DNA of 57,000 nucleotides, taken from the NCBI GenBank assembly GCA_964035545.1, contig OZ037765.1:2333001-2390000 (forward strand), read 5' to 3'. Source of the DNA: Bugula neritina (lineage: Eukaryota; Bryozoa; Gymnolaemata; Cheilostomatida; Bugulidae). This document shows positions 22,801 to 35,700 of this stretch, one piece after another; positions within the stretch are counted from its first letter, which is position 1; each line of letters begins with the position of its first letter. The translations under genes and the position numbers were made by a program. The notes below the pieces were generated by a model. The model did no database searches. It was not told where the DNA came from and saw only the letters and a list, made by a program, of their open reading frames with translations.

Positions 22801-25800
22801 AGTGGATATAGGATAAAAAGTACTAACATTTGGCTTTAGTGATGCTATAAGGATGCTGTCGGCCACAGAGCTTGTATTTTATAGCAAACTTTATGACTAC
22901 TAGATTTAATCACTCAAAGTCTGTGCGGATGATTCAAATTGGGCTTTGGTTTTTGTGCAAGACATTTCTCTTGTAACTTTTAATTTATGAAAACTTTTAG
23001 ATTTTGTTGAACTGTGAATTTGTTTTCCCTTATTAAACTTGTGGACATTAGATTTTAGGTGAAATTTGAGACTATATCATCAAATAAGCCATCTGAACAT
23101 AATTAACTTAGGCCTTAGGCAATGAGATGAGATTTCAAACATATTAATCTAGAGTATATTTAATGCACTCTCAACTATATGCATTTATTATACAATTAAC
23201 AATTGGCAGAGACTCGAACATTAGATGAATAAAATTGCATTTTATCAGCAAACGCTAATGTAATATATACTTCACTCAGACAGTGAATTGATTACTGTGA
23301 ACTGGCATCTCATTTTAGATACTGCTAGAACTTACAACTTTAAACTTACAGCAGTCCTGCTTTAAAGGCATTGTTTTTGTTACAGTTTAGCCAGTTTAAT
23401 TTGGATTATTTTATGGCCATTTTGGACGGTTTGTTTTTGTTGGAAACTCTGCCACAGGCCATGAGTAATGATTATAGTCTATAATAATTGCCAGCTTTAC
23501 CCTCTTGAGTTGCATAACAAAAGCAAATTAGACATTGTTCCAAGTATTAGCTTCAATGCTGTGTAGTTGTAGCATGTTGGTTGGTGAGTAGCAGTCTGCT
23601 AGCAGAGGGAACATGCTTAGTCATATGTTAGGTTACGAGAGGGGATTAGCTCAACTGTCTACTTTTGTAATATGTCAAATAAATACTGCCGTCTTAGTGA
23701 TCTAGGAGTATGTAAACTACTACTCTCAAGTGTTGATAATGTGTTAATACTGGCTCAGTTCTACTAAGAATAAATGCCGAGAGTCACTTCTGTGATGGGC
23801 AGAAAGTGATTTGTTATGTTGGGAGGAGTGGGAGGTTGACAACAAATGGAACTCATCTTTACTGAATATTTTGTAAACTTGGCACTATGTATAATTTCTA
23901 ATCTGTGAGTGACAAACTACTTCATGGATATTTAAGCACATCAGCTTTACACATTATTGAAAATGGGATATTGTGATGGAATTTAAATGTTCCTCCTGTG
24001 CATTTCTAGAATCAAACTTGGGTTTTGACTCCTTCTGTTATATATGATATATGCAACATTCACATGTACATTACCATGTAATAGTGATTACCAGCTGATG
24101 CTAGAATGTACTAGAACATACTAGAGTATAGTGTATGCTATAGTAATTGATGGTGTTTTAGTGGAGACCTTCCTTTACCAGACAAGGCTGCCGATTGTCT
24201 CTCCAAAGCTGCTGAGGCAGCGTCTAACATCAATGCACTGCTGATAGCTAAAGGCAAGCTCACCCCCTCTCAAGTAGGAAGGTCTGCCGGCAAGAAGGTA
24301 GTTTGTTTTGTGAAATATGTGTTGTTAGTTTACCACTAGCTCATTCCATGCTACTCTGTTCAATATCTGACTCTTATTTCTGTCTGGAATAGACTCAGGT
24401 TGTGAAGAAGTTTGATGCAGAGGTGGAGATCAATGATGCCCCCTTAATATGTAGAGATATTCTTGGGAAGAATGCTAAGCAAGAAGAGGTTAGTGGCGGA
24501 GTGGTTTATTAACCCACACCTCTGAGTGGGAGTTTCCATGCTGTTATAAATAGTTCCAGTGTTGTTTATTTGGCACTGAAACAGTATTTAATCTTACCTA
24601 CTGTATCGTGTTGTGAAGGTAATTACTATGTTGCATGCATCCTGTTATTCAGTTGTGAAATATACACGCATGTGTTTTATAAACAATGCTGGGTTGTTCT
24701 GCTCTAATAGACATAGCTGTATGCAGTGGAACTAAATGCGTTATTTGTATTTAGATTTCCAAGAAATCTGGAGCCTTTATATCTACTAAAGGTAGATACT
24801 TGAAACCAGAGCAAAGGGCACTGGCAATCAATAGCAGGTGAGTGAAGAGACCTGCCTTTCATATGCAGGCTCACCTGCAGGCATGTGTCAACTATAAGCA
24901 ATGTGACAATCTAGCCACTTCCTGCTTTTAATTCACCAATAATAAGGTCACATGTTTTGTCCTGATAACAAGCTCAGGCTATCATATACACTGGACTGTA
25001 GTTCAACGCCCCGCTGTCCACGCCACTTTAATATCAAGAAACTAGACTATTATTCTATTGAACGTCTGTTTCAGGGAGAGACCCCTCTACTTGTATATTC
25101 AGGCAGAGACGGAGGAGAACGTACAACGTGAGTGTAAAGTTATTACTGGCACAAAGTCTAGCACACGTCACTCCAGTGTATACTGTATAGTCTAGCACAC
25201 GTCACTCTAGCGTGTACTGTATAGTCTAGCACACGTCACTCTAGCGTGTACTGTATAGTTTAGCATACTTCACTCTAGTGTATACTGTATAGTCTAGCAT
25301 ACTTCACTCTAGTGTATACTGTATAGTCTAGCACATGTCACTCTAGTGTATACTATAGTGTTTACCAGCATCATAGTCCAGCTTGTATCCCCAGCATAGC
25401 TCCTAGTGAATTACCAGACTAGTTAATCTAATATAAAACTCCACCCAGTATGCTATATGCATCTCAAACTGACACTAGAGATATCCATCTAACTGTATAT
25501 ACACTATATACTAACTGTTTATTACACTTCACACCCACTCTATTCACACCCTTGTCAAGTATATCATTCAGTTCATATGCTGAGATAAATCTATCAAATA
25601 TCTACTTTCTATACTCGATTCTCAGTGCCTTTACTTGTCAAATACTACCCTGTCACAATCACACTTTGGCATATATAGTCAAGCTCTGTCAAACTTGGTC
25701 ACACTCTGTCAAACATAGTCACACTCTTGGGTCACACTGCAACAGTGTCTACTGTTTATGCTGCCAGGTGCTGTGTCAGAGATCAACCAGGTGATACTCA

Positions 25801-28800
25801 AACATGGAGGGATTGTCAACCAGACCAGAGGCAGCACCATATCTGTAGCTGCTCCTTCCTTTGGCTATCAGAACCAAATACCCATCAATGTAGCTTCAGA
25901 TCCTCAGCTGGACCGAGTCAGCAACGGGCTGTCTATGCTCCCCCCTCCACAGCAGCCGGACCTCAGCCAACCTCCTCCCAACGCATTTATCTCAGCTCAA
26001 CAGAATGCTGCCACATCAATGCTGACTTCCACCCAGGTGAGTGTCTCAGGTGGTGCCGCACAGTGTTGGTATGTCTACAGTGCAGTGCAGTCAGTAGTAT
26101 ATGTTTACTCACATACCATCATAACGTATACAATGCTATACATTGCATACTCACTGCATTATTACATATATTACATGTATTCACTACTCACTTATATTAC
26201 ATGTATTTCAGATGCAGTTTATAGAGGCTAAGATGTTTATCGGGCTGGAGCACGCCCCTCCTGAGTTTGATGTTCGCAACAAGATTCTTGGCTCGGAGGT
26301 GAATATGATATTTACAGCGTACTGTATTTCCTCCTTTCTGTTGCAGTTCCCTCAACCTTTAAGCTCTGTTCTCTCATTGTATAGGGGAGTTTCCTTCAAC
26401 ACATACACAGCACGTCGGGGGCAGTCGTAACTCTCAGGGGACGTAACTCCGGATATCTGAACCCCGAGACAGCTCAGGAGTCTGTAGAACCCATGCACAT
26501 TCATCTCAAGTATGTTCTTCTACTCTAGGAGTTTTCCTCACCTGAACATGTACTGGCTTTTGGCTGAGATGAATACAACCTTTCGTTTGGAAAACTTCTA
26601 TTTTGTGTGTAGCATTTTGCCGGAAGTTGAATGCGTCACTGTTGACCTTTACTGTGACCTTCATCTGAATAGCTGGTTTCATTTTTTATAAAATTGTTAG
26701 TTTGATTGAATATGCCCGGCCAGAGTTGAAGTTTTGATAGTAATATTGATATATTGATAGTAATATTGATATATTGATAGTAATATTGATATATTGATGG
26801 TTATATTGATATATTGATAGTAATATTGATATATTGATGGTAATATTGATATATTGCTAGTAATATTGATATATTGATATATTGATGGTAATATTGATAT
26901 ATCGATAGTAATATTGATATATTGATGGTTATATTGATATATTGATAGTAATATTGATATATTGATAGTAATATTGATATATCGATAGGCACATGACGAA
27001 TGACGGTTTGGAACAGGCGAAAAGTTTGGCTAATCATCTGATAAAAACAGTAAGTTTTGATTTATTGTTCTTCTCAATTTTGTGTTGTAAGCTGTGATAT
27101 ATGCAAACATATTGCCAATATTCTTTGAACATATTTTTTCCTCTTTTACATGGAATTAAATTGTGTCTATCAGAAGTTGTGTTTCATCATGTTTCATGCG
27201 TTTAGCTTAGTGTGCCTAGCATGCTCATGTTGGCTGTTGGTGTATTACTAAGTTCCATGTTCGGCTCATGTATCGAACAGAAGGTGTATTGAAATGGTGT
27301 GAGCAAAAGTTTACATCCCTTTGTTGATGGTAAAGTTGGCCGAGTTACTCTTTTTCTATTGGCTGAGTCACACATGCTTGGTGATATATGCAGAAGGGCT
27401 GTGACCTAGTGTGCTGTTGGTATCTATTGGGTCACACAGGGTTTATCTCCCCTGTTTTATCAAATACAAGTCATGTGACAGTATGCCAATTGAAAAAAGT
27501 TACGGCAGGTTGTCAACTTCACTACCATCAAAGTGGATTGTCATTATTTCCCTTCAAACAAGTATAATACCTTGTAATTTCACTTTGTAATATTCTCTCT
27601 AACTTGTTACTCTATCACCAAGCTGAGTTGTATGCTGCTTTTTATTATGTAATGTCTGTTGGACTTGTATGTTGAAAGTTTCACATTTCTTAGATAATAT
27701 GATTATGTTTTCTTGAACAATTTGAATTCATATGATCTGTGATTATGTTCATTTTGCATGTGTTGATATATTATGGAGTGATTTAAGCAGATTAAAGTAA
27801 CATTTTTATTCTTGTTTTTCATTGCCTTAGTTTTGATGGAAGAAACCAACGATAAACAAGAAGCTGGAATAAACATAGTTTTTGTGTTTTTAAAATTTTC
27901 ACAGCTTACTTGAATTTCATGGTTGCTTGTTTCAAAATGATTTATTTATCTTTGGAAATGATTGTATCATAAATGTATGCTTAAAACATCACCATGAAAT
28001 CTGCTTCATTTGTGAGCGAAATAGCTAAATGTCGGTTTTTATCTTAGCCAGCTAAAAAAATTTTTGGGGATAGAAATGTGTTGCTCAATAATTAGTCTTA
28101 AAAAATTCACCTGATGTTATTCAGGTGCTGTCTCAAAAATGACATGCTAAGCAGGTGCTCTTTCTGTAAATTGTCATGCTAAGTAAGTGTCTCGTGAGGG
28201 ATGACATGCTAGACAGGTTCTCTCCTTAAGAGAGAATTCTTGACGTTATATCTATGAACGTACTCTTTCTGAAAGGTGACATACTAAGCAGGTACTCACT
28301 ATGATATGACATGCTAGGCAGGTGCTTTCTCCAGAAGCGTGACATGTCAGGGCAGGTGTACCTCAAGGTGGGCCTGCCCTCTTTATTTTCACTTCTTTAA
28401 TCTCTTCAGGTACAGGAAGACTATTCACAATTTCAACGACATCTTGCGTTGCAACCTCCTGTTGCGCTGTCACACCAAGCTGGTCATTCAGCTGTTCCAC
28501 TGTTGGCTAGGCAGCAGAGTAAGTGCAGTACCTACTCGTAGTAAGCTCACTCTACTTGGTAACATGCTCCACGCTGCTCTTTTGTAGGGGACGGTACCCT
28601 CCCCCCCGCACTCTATCGTCTAGATGCAGAGACCGACTATCCGCTCTGCTTTCACTAATCTCACTTTATTCTATTGTAGATGTCCCTGTCACTAAACCAG
28701 TTCAATAGGTCAATAGTTCAATAGGTCAATAGTATCCCGTATTTATCTGTAGCAGTTGAATAGATCACATACCAGTATTCTTACAAATGATTACTAGCAG

Positions 28801-31800
28801 AGTTCTGTTAGTATAAGTTGTTAGTATTGGCAGTATTTATTAGTAATTATACTGTTAGTAATTATACTGTTAGTAACTGTACTATCAGTAATTAAACTAT
28901 CAGTCACTACACTTTATAAGTAACTGCACTATGTATACTAATTAGACTGTAAGTAGTTATAATGTGTATATGTTTACTGTCGGTAACTACACTATGAATA
29001 GATGTACTACCAGTAGAGTAACTATCACTGCCGTTGATACTAATTACTAGTACCTGACACTAATACTAGTACTGTACTAGTAATACTAACTACTAGTACT
29101 AATGATTCATCTGGTAAGTATGTCCCTATTCAAATGATTGGGCTGGTTTAGTGACGCAACATCTGCCTCCTTAGCTGACTCTCAAACTTCCTGTTTGTGT
29201 TGTAGATGGCACCACCTCTGTGATAGGGTTTCAGACGCCGGAGCAACAGGGTGAGTTACTCTCACATATACTATTGGAGCTGCTTTAGAAATCTGCATTC
29301 TGTGTTGAGTGATGTAGAGATGTATTCTGTATGACCACAAAGTGTAGAGATATATTCTGTATGACCACACAGTGTAGCAGTGTATTCTGTATGACAAGGT
29401 ATAGCAGGTGTTTCAATGTGTTTGTAGTAATGATAAGCTCCTCCTCTGCTCCCCTGTCCATCGTGATGTCACAGGGACCAGCCAATCACCTGCCTAGTTA
29501 CAGTCTAGCCAGACCTCCTACGTATGTGCAGGCCGTGCCGCCCATGCACCCAGTCACCTCAGGACTCATGGCTCGTAAACCTGTCGGCTACAACAGTTTC
29601 ACCTCTCAGGGCGTGGAAATTGTACATGAAACTCTGCCGGTATCGCGACCTTTGACCTCTATACAGCCTTTCAATGGAGAGATGATGCCCCAGAACAGAC
29701 CCCTTATAGCCGCCCCTTCACATGAGCTGAGTCTGAAGGGCAGGTCAGCGTCTAATGTGCTGCTGACAGAAGCACCGGCGACAGCGCCCATTCACGCCCA
29801 CGTGGTGAGTCAGCCGCTGGAGCTAGTGAAGGCTCCGACAGCGGTGCCGGTCAGTCTGCATCTTGTGCAGTCAGAAGTAGCCTACCAGTCTGTGCCGCAG
29901 TCAGTGTTGGCAGCTTCAGCTGCCGTCTCTACGCCTCTGGTGCCTCACGCTCTGTCCAATCAGCCTCCTCCATCTCTCATAGCCAACCACCTGCCTGTGA
30001 TGACGAGTCAGCCGCTGCCCCCGACAGTCACCTCACTCCCCCCTCCAGCCATTGTCAAGAGTTTGCCCCCTCCGGTGATGAGCAACTTGCCACCCCCAGC
30101 GATCCTCACCAGTCACCCTCCCCCTGTTCTCCCCAGTCATCCCCCTCCAGGGGCTCCTGGACATCCCCCTCCTATGTTAGCCAATCACCCGCCGCCACCT
30201 GTCAACACTAGTCAGCCTCCCCCCTCCCTGGTCATAGCCAACCACCCCCCTCACCCTGTCATCACCAGTCATCCGCCTCCAGTTATGGCTAGCCAGGCGC
30301 TGCCGGAGTCTAGACTGGTGTTTGTGAGTCAGTCACAGCCGCTGACGGAAGTGTCACAGATTCCTGTGTTCAGTGTACCCGCGTCACAGCCCACAATCTC
30401 GGTGAGTGATGTCATTCTTGGCTGCTAGTTGTGAATGTTGGTGTAATTGTCTGTTCCTTCATATTTTCCTTATCATTAGATCTTTAAAAATATATCTAAA
30501 TGCCCATAAAATATATATCACAATGTATTTGAAGCACACTGTAACTCAGGATTTAATTTTTTAGTAATTATATCTCTGCCTTGCGTACATTTAGTAAATA
30601 CTTTTAATGGTGTAAAAATCTGTGGTTAAAGACCTTTGAGATAAAAGTTTTCAGTTTAAGGTCAGTTTCCAGGATATAATCTTGGGTTGTGTTGAACATG
30701 TCATACGAATTACCAGTTACCTCCTAGAGTTATCTGCTCTTAGATTCCGCCCTCCGAGACAGTAGCCTACATAGTGCAGTCCCAGCCCGTGGAGACTCAG
30801 CTGGTGTGTATAGACCAGCCAGACATGAGCATCCCGCCTCCCTCTGCCGTGCTCACCGAGCAACCTCCACCACACCAGCCTCTCCAGCCAGTGGCTCTTA
30901 ACGAGTTTGGACATCCTGTAGAGGTTGTTGAATTGGCTTCCCATCACCAGCCTGTGGTCCATCTCCAGCCAACGTCGTCTAATGGGCCGGGGGCTATGAT
31001 GCCCAGCCTGATGGACCCGGAGTTGGGAGACTCAGCTAGTCATGTGATTGGTCGTAGACCGCTATCGGCTCTCGCACCCCTGGAGGTATGTTTAGTGTCC
31101 TCTATGTTATACTCTATATTATACTCTATATTATACTGCATATACTCTATATTATACAGTATATACTCTATATTATACAGTATATACTCTATATTATACT
31201 CTATATTATACAGTATATACTCTATATTATACAGTATATACTCTATATTATACTCTATATTATACAGTATATACTCTATATTATACAGTATATACTCTAT
31301 ATTATACTCTATATTATACAGCATATACTCTATATTATACAGTATATACTCTATATTATACTCCATGTATTATATTCTATATTATTACTATGAATACATG
31401 CTGGTGTTGAATGTTCAACTACTGGACTATTACAGCCGCCACCTCATTTAGCTGACGGATATCGAAGTAGCAAGAGGAGTTACTCCGAATATGATCAGTA
31501 TTACTCTATGGCAGGGGAGCACAGGCTACCGTATAAGGGGTCGGGACGGCCTTACTCTGCCATCACACCCTCACCACCTACATCCCCAAATAGCATACTA
31601 GGTTTGTCAGCTATACTACACGTTCTCAATTGTTGATCTACTGGAGTCATTCTATATAATAGTTAGCCATTCAATCTACACAATATACGTACTTATCATT
31701 GATCCTCGCTAGTTTTCAAAGGTCAATAAATTGTGGAAATTTCTCAGTTTGTCAGCAACTCAAATATAATTCTTTATACATTCTTCCTGTTGGATAGATT

Positions 31801-32144
31801 AGCTGAATCTATCAGCTGTACATATGATTATTCTATTCTCAGTTTTTAATACAAATATTCAGTATTCTGGTCGAGCTTGACGCAATATGGATTGCTTAGT
31901 CTCTTTGCAATAAACGATGTCTTTCCAGTGACTTGAGTCTAAAGTCAACTGAAGCATTTCTTTAGTCTTAGAGATGAATTTTAGTTCTGCTTGAGGTTTA
32001 ATGCAAAACTTGTTATAGAACTTTTGACTTGCTATTCTCAAGTCTTATTATTTATATTATTGTTGTTTAGGACCACCTCGACACAAGCGATGGCACAATG
32101 ACGGGCCGAGGCACGCACGCCCCCCACCTCCACCACCAGTGTAG
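19826..32144 (+). CDS. KHDC4: KH homology domain-containing protein 4 (BLOM7-type splicing factor)
   Basis: RNA-binding protein linked to pre-mRNA splicing in vertebrates. Exons: 19826-19842, 24162-24297, 24393-24488, 24755-24837, 25075-25127, 25768-26036, 26212-26298, 26385-26509, 26989-27049, 28410-28518, 29206-29250, 29428-30401, 30744-31085, 31436-31601, 32071-32144; 878 aa, all junctions in phase. Diagnostic parts are NINALLIAKGKLTPSQ, the first KH-like segment EVEINDAPLICRDIL...SGAFISTKGRYL...RPLYLYIQAET (about 70-150), and the second KH domain FIGLEHAPPEFDVRNKILG...LRGRNSGYLNPE...PMHIHL (about 219-309). VQEDYSQF follows, then a long Pro-rich tail with many HPPP/QPPP units. It ends in a PPPPPPV terminus. 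It is longer than human KHDC4 (614 aa) because of the tail. The 17-nt first exon is inferred from its ATG, a GG/GTAAGT donor and matching phase. Confidence 0.9.
19843..24161 (+). other. KHDC4 intron 1 (4.3 kb)
   Basis: The largest intron in the window. Cryptic-repeat tracts occupy about 20040-20240 (actcactcacactgacactc-like) and 20640-21020. A TIR element sits at 22046-22752. The remainder is AT-rich without recognisable exons. The short frame at 21458-21679 has no recognisable features. Confidence 0.6.
22046..22752. mobile_element. TIR DNA-transposon-like element (MITE-like), in KHDC4 intron 1
   Basis: Terminal inverted repeats of 35 bp (22046-22080 and 22718-22752) match at 33 of 35 positions. 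They begin CAC[C/G]GG and include TTTCCATGTACCGATCTCAG. A 3-bp ATT flanks both ends (22043-22045 and 22753-22755), a candidate target-site duplication. The left 160 bp contain extra partial copies of the end sequence in both orientations (gatcgatccatggaaagacg near 22090 and near 22190). No transposase frame is present, so this is a non-autonomous element of about 707 bp. The superfamily is uncertain; a 3-bp duplication would suit PIF/Harbinger. Confidence 0.8.
25140..25360. repeat. ~36-bp minisatellite in KHDC4 intron 5
   Basis: About six tandem copies of a unit containing tagtctagcacacgtcactc followed by tagtgtatactgta, starting shortly after the exon 5 donor. Confidence 0.9.
26735..26988. 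repeat. 20-bp minisatellite ending in the KHDC4 exon 9 acceptor
   Basis: About twelve copies of a 20-bp unit (taatattgatatattgatag) run directly up to the exon. The last copy, ...atatatcgatag, supplies the AG acceptor at 26987-26988, so the 3' splice site has no ordinary polypyrimidine tract and is preceded by many identical ttgatag decoys. Confidence 0.92.
28115..28350. repeat. Degenerate repeats upstream of KHDC4 exon 10
   Basis: Five or six diverged copies of a motif around gacatgctaagcaggtgctc, spaced roughly 35-60 bp, lie in the intron and end about 60 bp before exon 10. Confidence 0.7.
28820..29110. repeat. Cryptic AT-rich repeat in KHDC4 intron 10
   Basis: Variants of actgttagtaattatactg and actactagtact words repeat irregularly. 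The word content is similar to the first-intron tracts, but here it lies in an internal intron. Confidence 0.6.
29298..29400. repeat. ~30-bp tandem repeat in KHDC4 intron 11
   Basis: Three to four copies of a unit containing tgtagagatgtattctgtat and gaccaca, just upstream of the large Pro-rich exon. They create false frames on both strands. Confidence 0.85.
31090..31385. repeat. Palindrome-rich minisatellite in KHDC4 intron 13
   Basis: About 295 bp built from two alternating words, tatactctatattatac and agtatatactctatattata. The words are nearly self-complementary at TATA and GTATATAC. Roughly 16-18 half-units are present. It begins just after the donor at 31085. Confidence 0.9.
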
Positions 32145-32735
32145 AACCCGACCATCTCTAGACACTTATTTATTTTGTAAATATTTGTAATATAAAGCTC
32201 ATTGTACAGTTGTCATCATGTATGTATATAATATGCTGTGTGTAGTTAGTATTTTTTATAAAATAATAATATGTTCATTTTCAATAATAGTTGCAATATT
32301 GGCTGAGATATGACATAAAAGGTAAAACTAACTGAACAATTCTTTCCAATTATGTAGACAACAGTACCACATGATACGAACATGCTAAACACTTTCCAGA
32401 GTGGTCATTGGCTAAATATTAACGTGGAGTTGTGCTACTTAGCATTGCAGACACTCGAGGACGGAATATTTGCGACAAAAAAGAAAATATAAAAAGCTAT
32501 GCATGGCTGCACAGTTTAAAACTCATTGAGATAATAGAGAAATTCTTTGGTTACATCTGGACAGAATTGTGTTGAAAATACTCACAAAATTTCTTAGTTA
32601 CACAGAAAGAATATAAATGCACGAATAACGCACACAATACTCTACAAAGCAGCATTTGTAATATTAATTTCTTGGAATGAAAAATAAATTGATGAAACTT
32701 GAAGATTGCGTATAATTTGTGCAAATTGTTGACAC
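32145..32735. other. Convergent 3' spacer KHDC4 / WDR54
   Basis: The 591 bp hold two 3'-UTRs facing each other. No gene, SINE or cryptic-repeat tract is seen. Confidence 0.45.
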
Positions 32736-35700
32736 TCATGGCTGATTAAACACAAATATTTCTGAGCTGTCGTAGGCTGTAACAGCAAAGGATGTGCCGG
32801 CAGCGTCCAGGAATCTGGCACCCACCAGCTGGTGGTCTATAATACTCTCAGCGAATAGATGGCTCACCTAGAATATAGAAACGCAAGTCTACCAAAGATA
32901 ATGTGTCAAAACTGTGCCTTTCCAACGAAGTAGCATTTGGGCAGTTTGTTTACATATGGAAATCTCTTTTAATAGTTACATATATGTGAAGCCTGAGCAA
33001 TAAAAGCTGGCACATGGGAAAAGTATTGCTTTCCATGGCAACTAGGGCTAATCAAGAGAAAGCAACTCCTATAACGGTGAACTGTAAATGGAATTTATAC
33101 CATTATTTACAGCAGCTAAAAGGAGTTGATATGCTGTTCAACTACCCGATGTGGAGTTACATAATAGTATACTACTGACCTCAACACTGCTACCAGATTG
33201 GAATTCCCAGACTCTCGCATAGCTGTCTTCACTAACTGATACACACTGCAACAATATATTAGTAGAATCATTATTTAAGGCTATGGATAAATATAAGTGT
33301 AGGGAGCAGTTAGAGTGCAGTGCTGTAGTTGTTGGATTGTTGGCTTAGTAAACACAGGTCATGGGTTCGAGTCCAGGGGTGATGTTAGGAAGAGTATTCA
33401 GTCATAATTGCTTCTGTGACACATTTAAAAATAAGTCCTTAGTCCAATTTTAAAAAAACCTTTCCATCAGGGGGTTCTCACAGGGATGGTAACTATAAAC
33501 TTGCATGAATTTTTTATAACATTAAACTGTGTATATTCATCCAATGCTACTAGCATTAGCAATGCAGGTATAAACACAATTAACACCAATTAAACTAAAC
33601 ACTGTAAATGTTTGCACACATTGGGACAAAAGTTGCTGACATTTTAAACATGACATGTTTGCTTGCTTGGCATCAGTCATAGCTAGTTTTGCTGATCAGT
33701 ATTTTCAGTTGCACTATAAAAAGCACACAATGCATATAGATACTTGGGCTTTAGTCAATATTGAGTTAAAGTATCATATTTGCATGTTAGAAACAGAGCA
33801 AAGTATTTAAATGCTTTGTTTGTGTTGGTAAACTAGAAACTAGGTATTTGATAAGCTATATTCAATAAATCATGTCTAGTAAGCTGTCTGTTACTATACA
33901 AAGCATACAAACCCTGCCAGAATCTTTAGCTATATCGACAGCATTGATTGATAGGGCGTGTGCATCAATTACCCCTAAGAGGATTCCATTACTAAGGCTA
34001 TATAGTCTAAGTTCTCCATTAGAATATCTAAAAAAATCAATTTAATGATAGTTATGGCAGTTTATACTGAATAGGTCAATACTTTATGAAAACTTGTACG
34101 TAATAACTATGCTCTTTAAAATATATAATCAAAGTGACACAGCAAAAAATTCAACAGCAAAATAAACAGCATTTGCTCCATGGGGTACAAATGACTTCCA
34201 GGTTTATAAAGCTCCATGTCAACATTTAAGGAGGTTTCGTTTCCAACTTGCACCATGGATTAACTAACTGAAGTAGCATTACTAACCCGGCTACTATGAT
34301 ATTTTTCCACACAGCTAAAGTGTTACAGGGAATTCCTCTGCCTGACACAGTGTGCTCCAGCTTGAATGACGTGCCGTCAACATGTCTATGAATCACAATG
34401 TCGCCATTTTCATCAGCACTGACTAACTTATCACCTTCTGCGGCGACAGCAGTTATGGAGTGCTCATGACCTGCAATTAAGAAGAATCCCGTCTTTATAT
34501 AATTTGAAAAAATAGTACATGAAACATTTAGCGATCAATTATCGTTCCAAAAACTGTAAAACGAAATTAATTTTTCATCTCTGTCTATTAAATTGTATTT
34601 TTTTTTTCTTGTAGCTGATTTTTCAAGTTGATAATAAGTTGTTAAAAAGAATTGATTGTACTGCGAACAATTTTAGTCCGGTGATTACTTACTATTAATG
34701 CAATAACAGATATATTTATAAGACTGTATACAATGCTTTCACTACTATATATTAGATAAGAATAGAGGTGAGAATAAAAACATAAATAACGATTATAATG
34801 CAATATATTATGAACAACATTTTATTATTTTAAACATGCTTAATCTTTTACAATGCTAAAACTATTATATATAACTCAGAGCTAGTTAAAATATGGTCTT
34901 CGTATATTTCTAATTAGTAGCAGCAACAAATGAGGTATAAAATATCGTAGAGAAGGGGTATATCTTTTTAGAAAGGTCACTGATAATCAGATCTGCTTTG
35001 AGATACGGTTGACCTTGGATGAACTATTGACAGAGAAGATGCTTATTAATTTAATTAACAATAACTAAAAATGAACCTTATAATTCAATAACATCTCTGA
35101 TACAATGTGAGCAGATAGAATGTGAACTAATACTATGTGAAGATGATAATTATAGTAATTAGCTAATGTGTATGCACACTTAGTGTGTAATTATAATATA
35201 CATCAAGAGTGAGCTATACTATGCATTATCGGTCCAGGTCCAGTAATTTACCACATTGTGATGTAACATTGATTTTGAATATGAACAAAAACCCCTGGGG
35301 CAAAATTTCAGAGAATAGACACACTATCTACAAAATTACACACAAATATATCTAACTATATCGACAACCAGAAAAACCATATTTAACTTCATTCTACCTA
35401 AAGTCTTACTATAAGATAAAAGTATTGTATTGTCACATCAAGTAACCTACAAGTTTATATAAGTTGCCATGTTTCAGAGCACTTGGCAGACACCTACCAG
35501 ACAGCAAGTGTCTGACAGGTGCTCTGATCTCCTGAAATCTGTCAATCCATATTTAATTAACATACCATTCAATAGCAAAGTATAGTTTCAACTCATCACA
35601 ACACTATGTCCAAATTTTCATTAATGTTATGTCATAATAATCAATATAACAATCTTCAATCATTAGGCTAGTGTATTAAATCACAACATTAAACATATGT

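Noticed and set aside
25450-25794. 114-aa frame overlapping KHDC4 exon 6 start
   Set aside because: Wrong frame relative to the exon at 25768 and made mostly of CACAC-type simple sequence.
28588-28710. Possible extra KHDC4 exon (ttgtag/gggacggtacc, then ...tgtag/atgtccc)
   Set aside because: Frame closes quickly and no donor keeps phase, whereas exon 28410-28518 joins directly to 29206-29250 in phase.
31040-31451. Tyr/Ile/Leu/Ser-repeat frames on both strands
   Set aside because: Products of the AT-rich minisatellite in KHDC4 intron 13. Only the part left of 31085 belongs to an exon.
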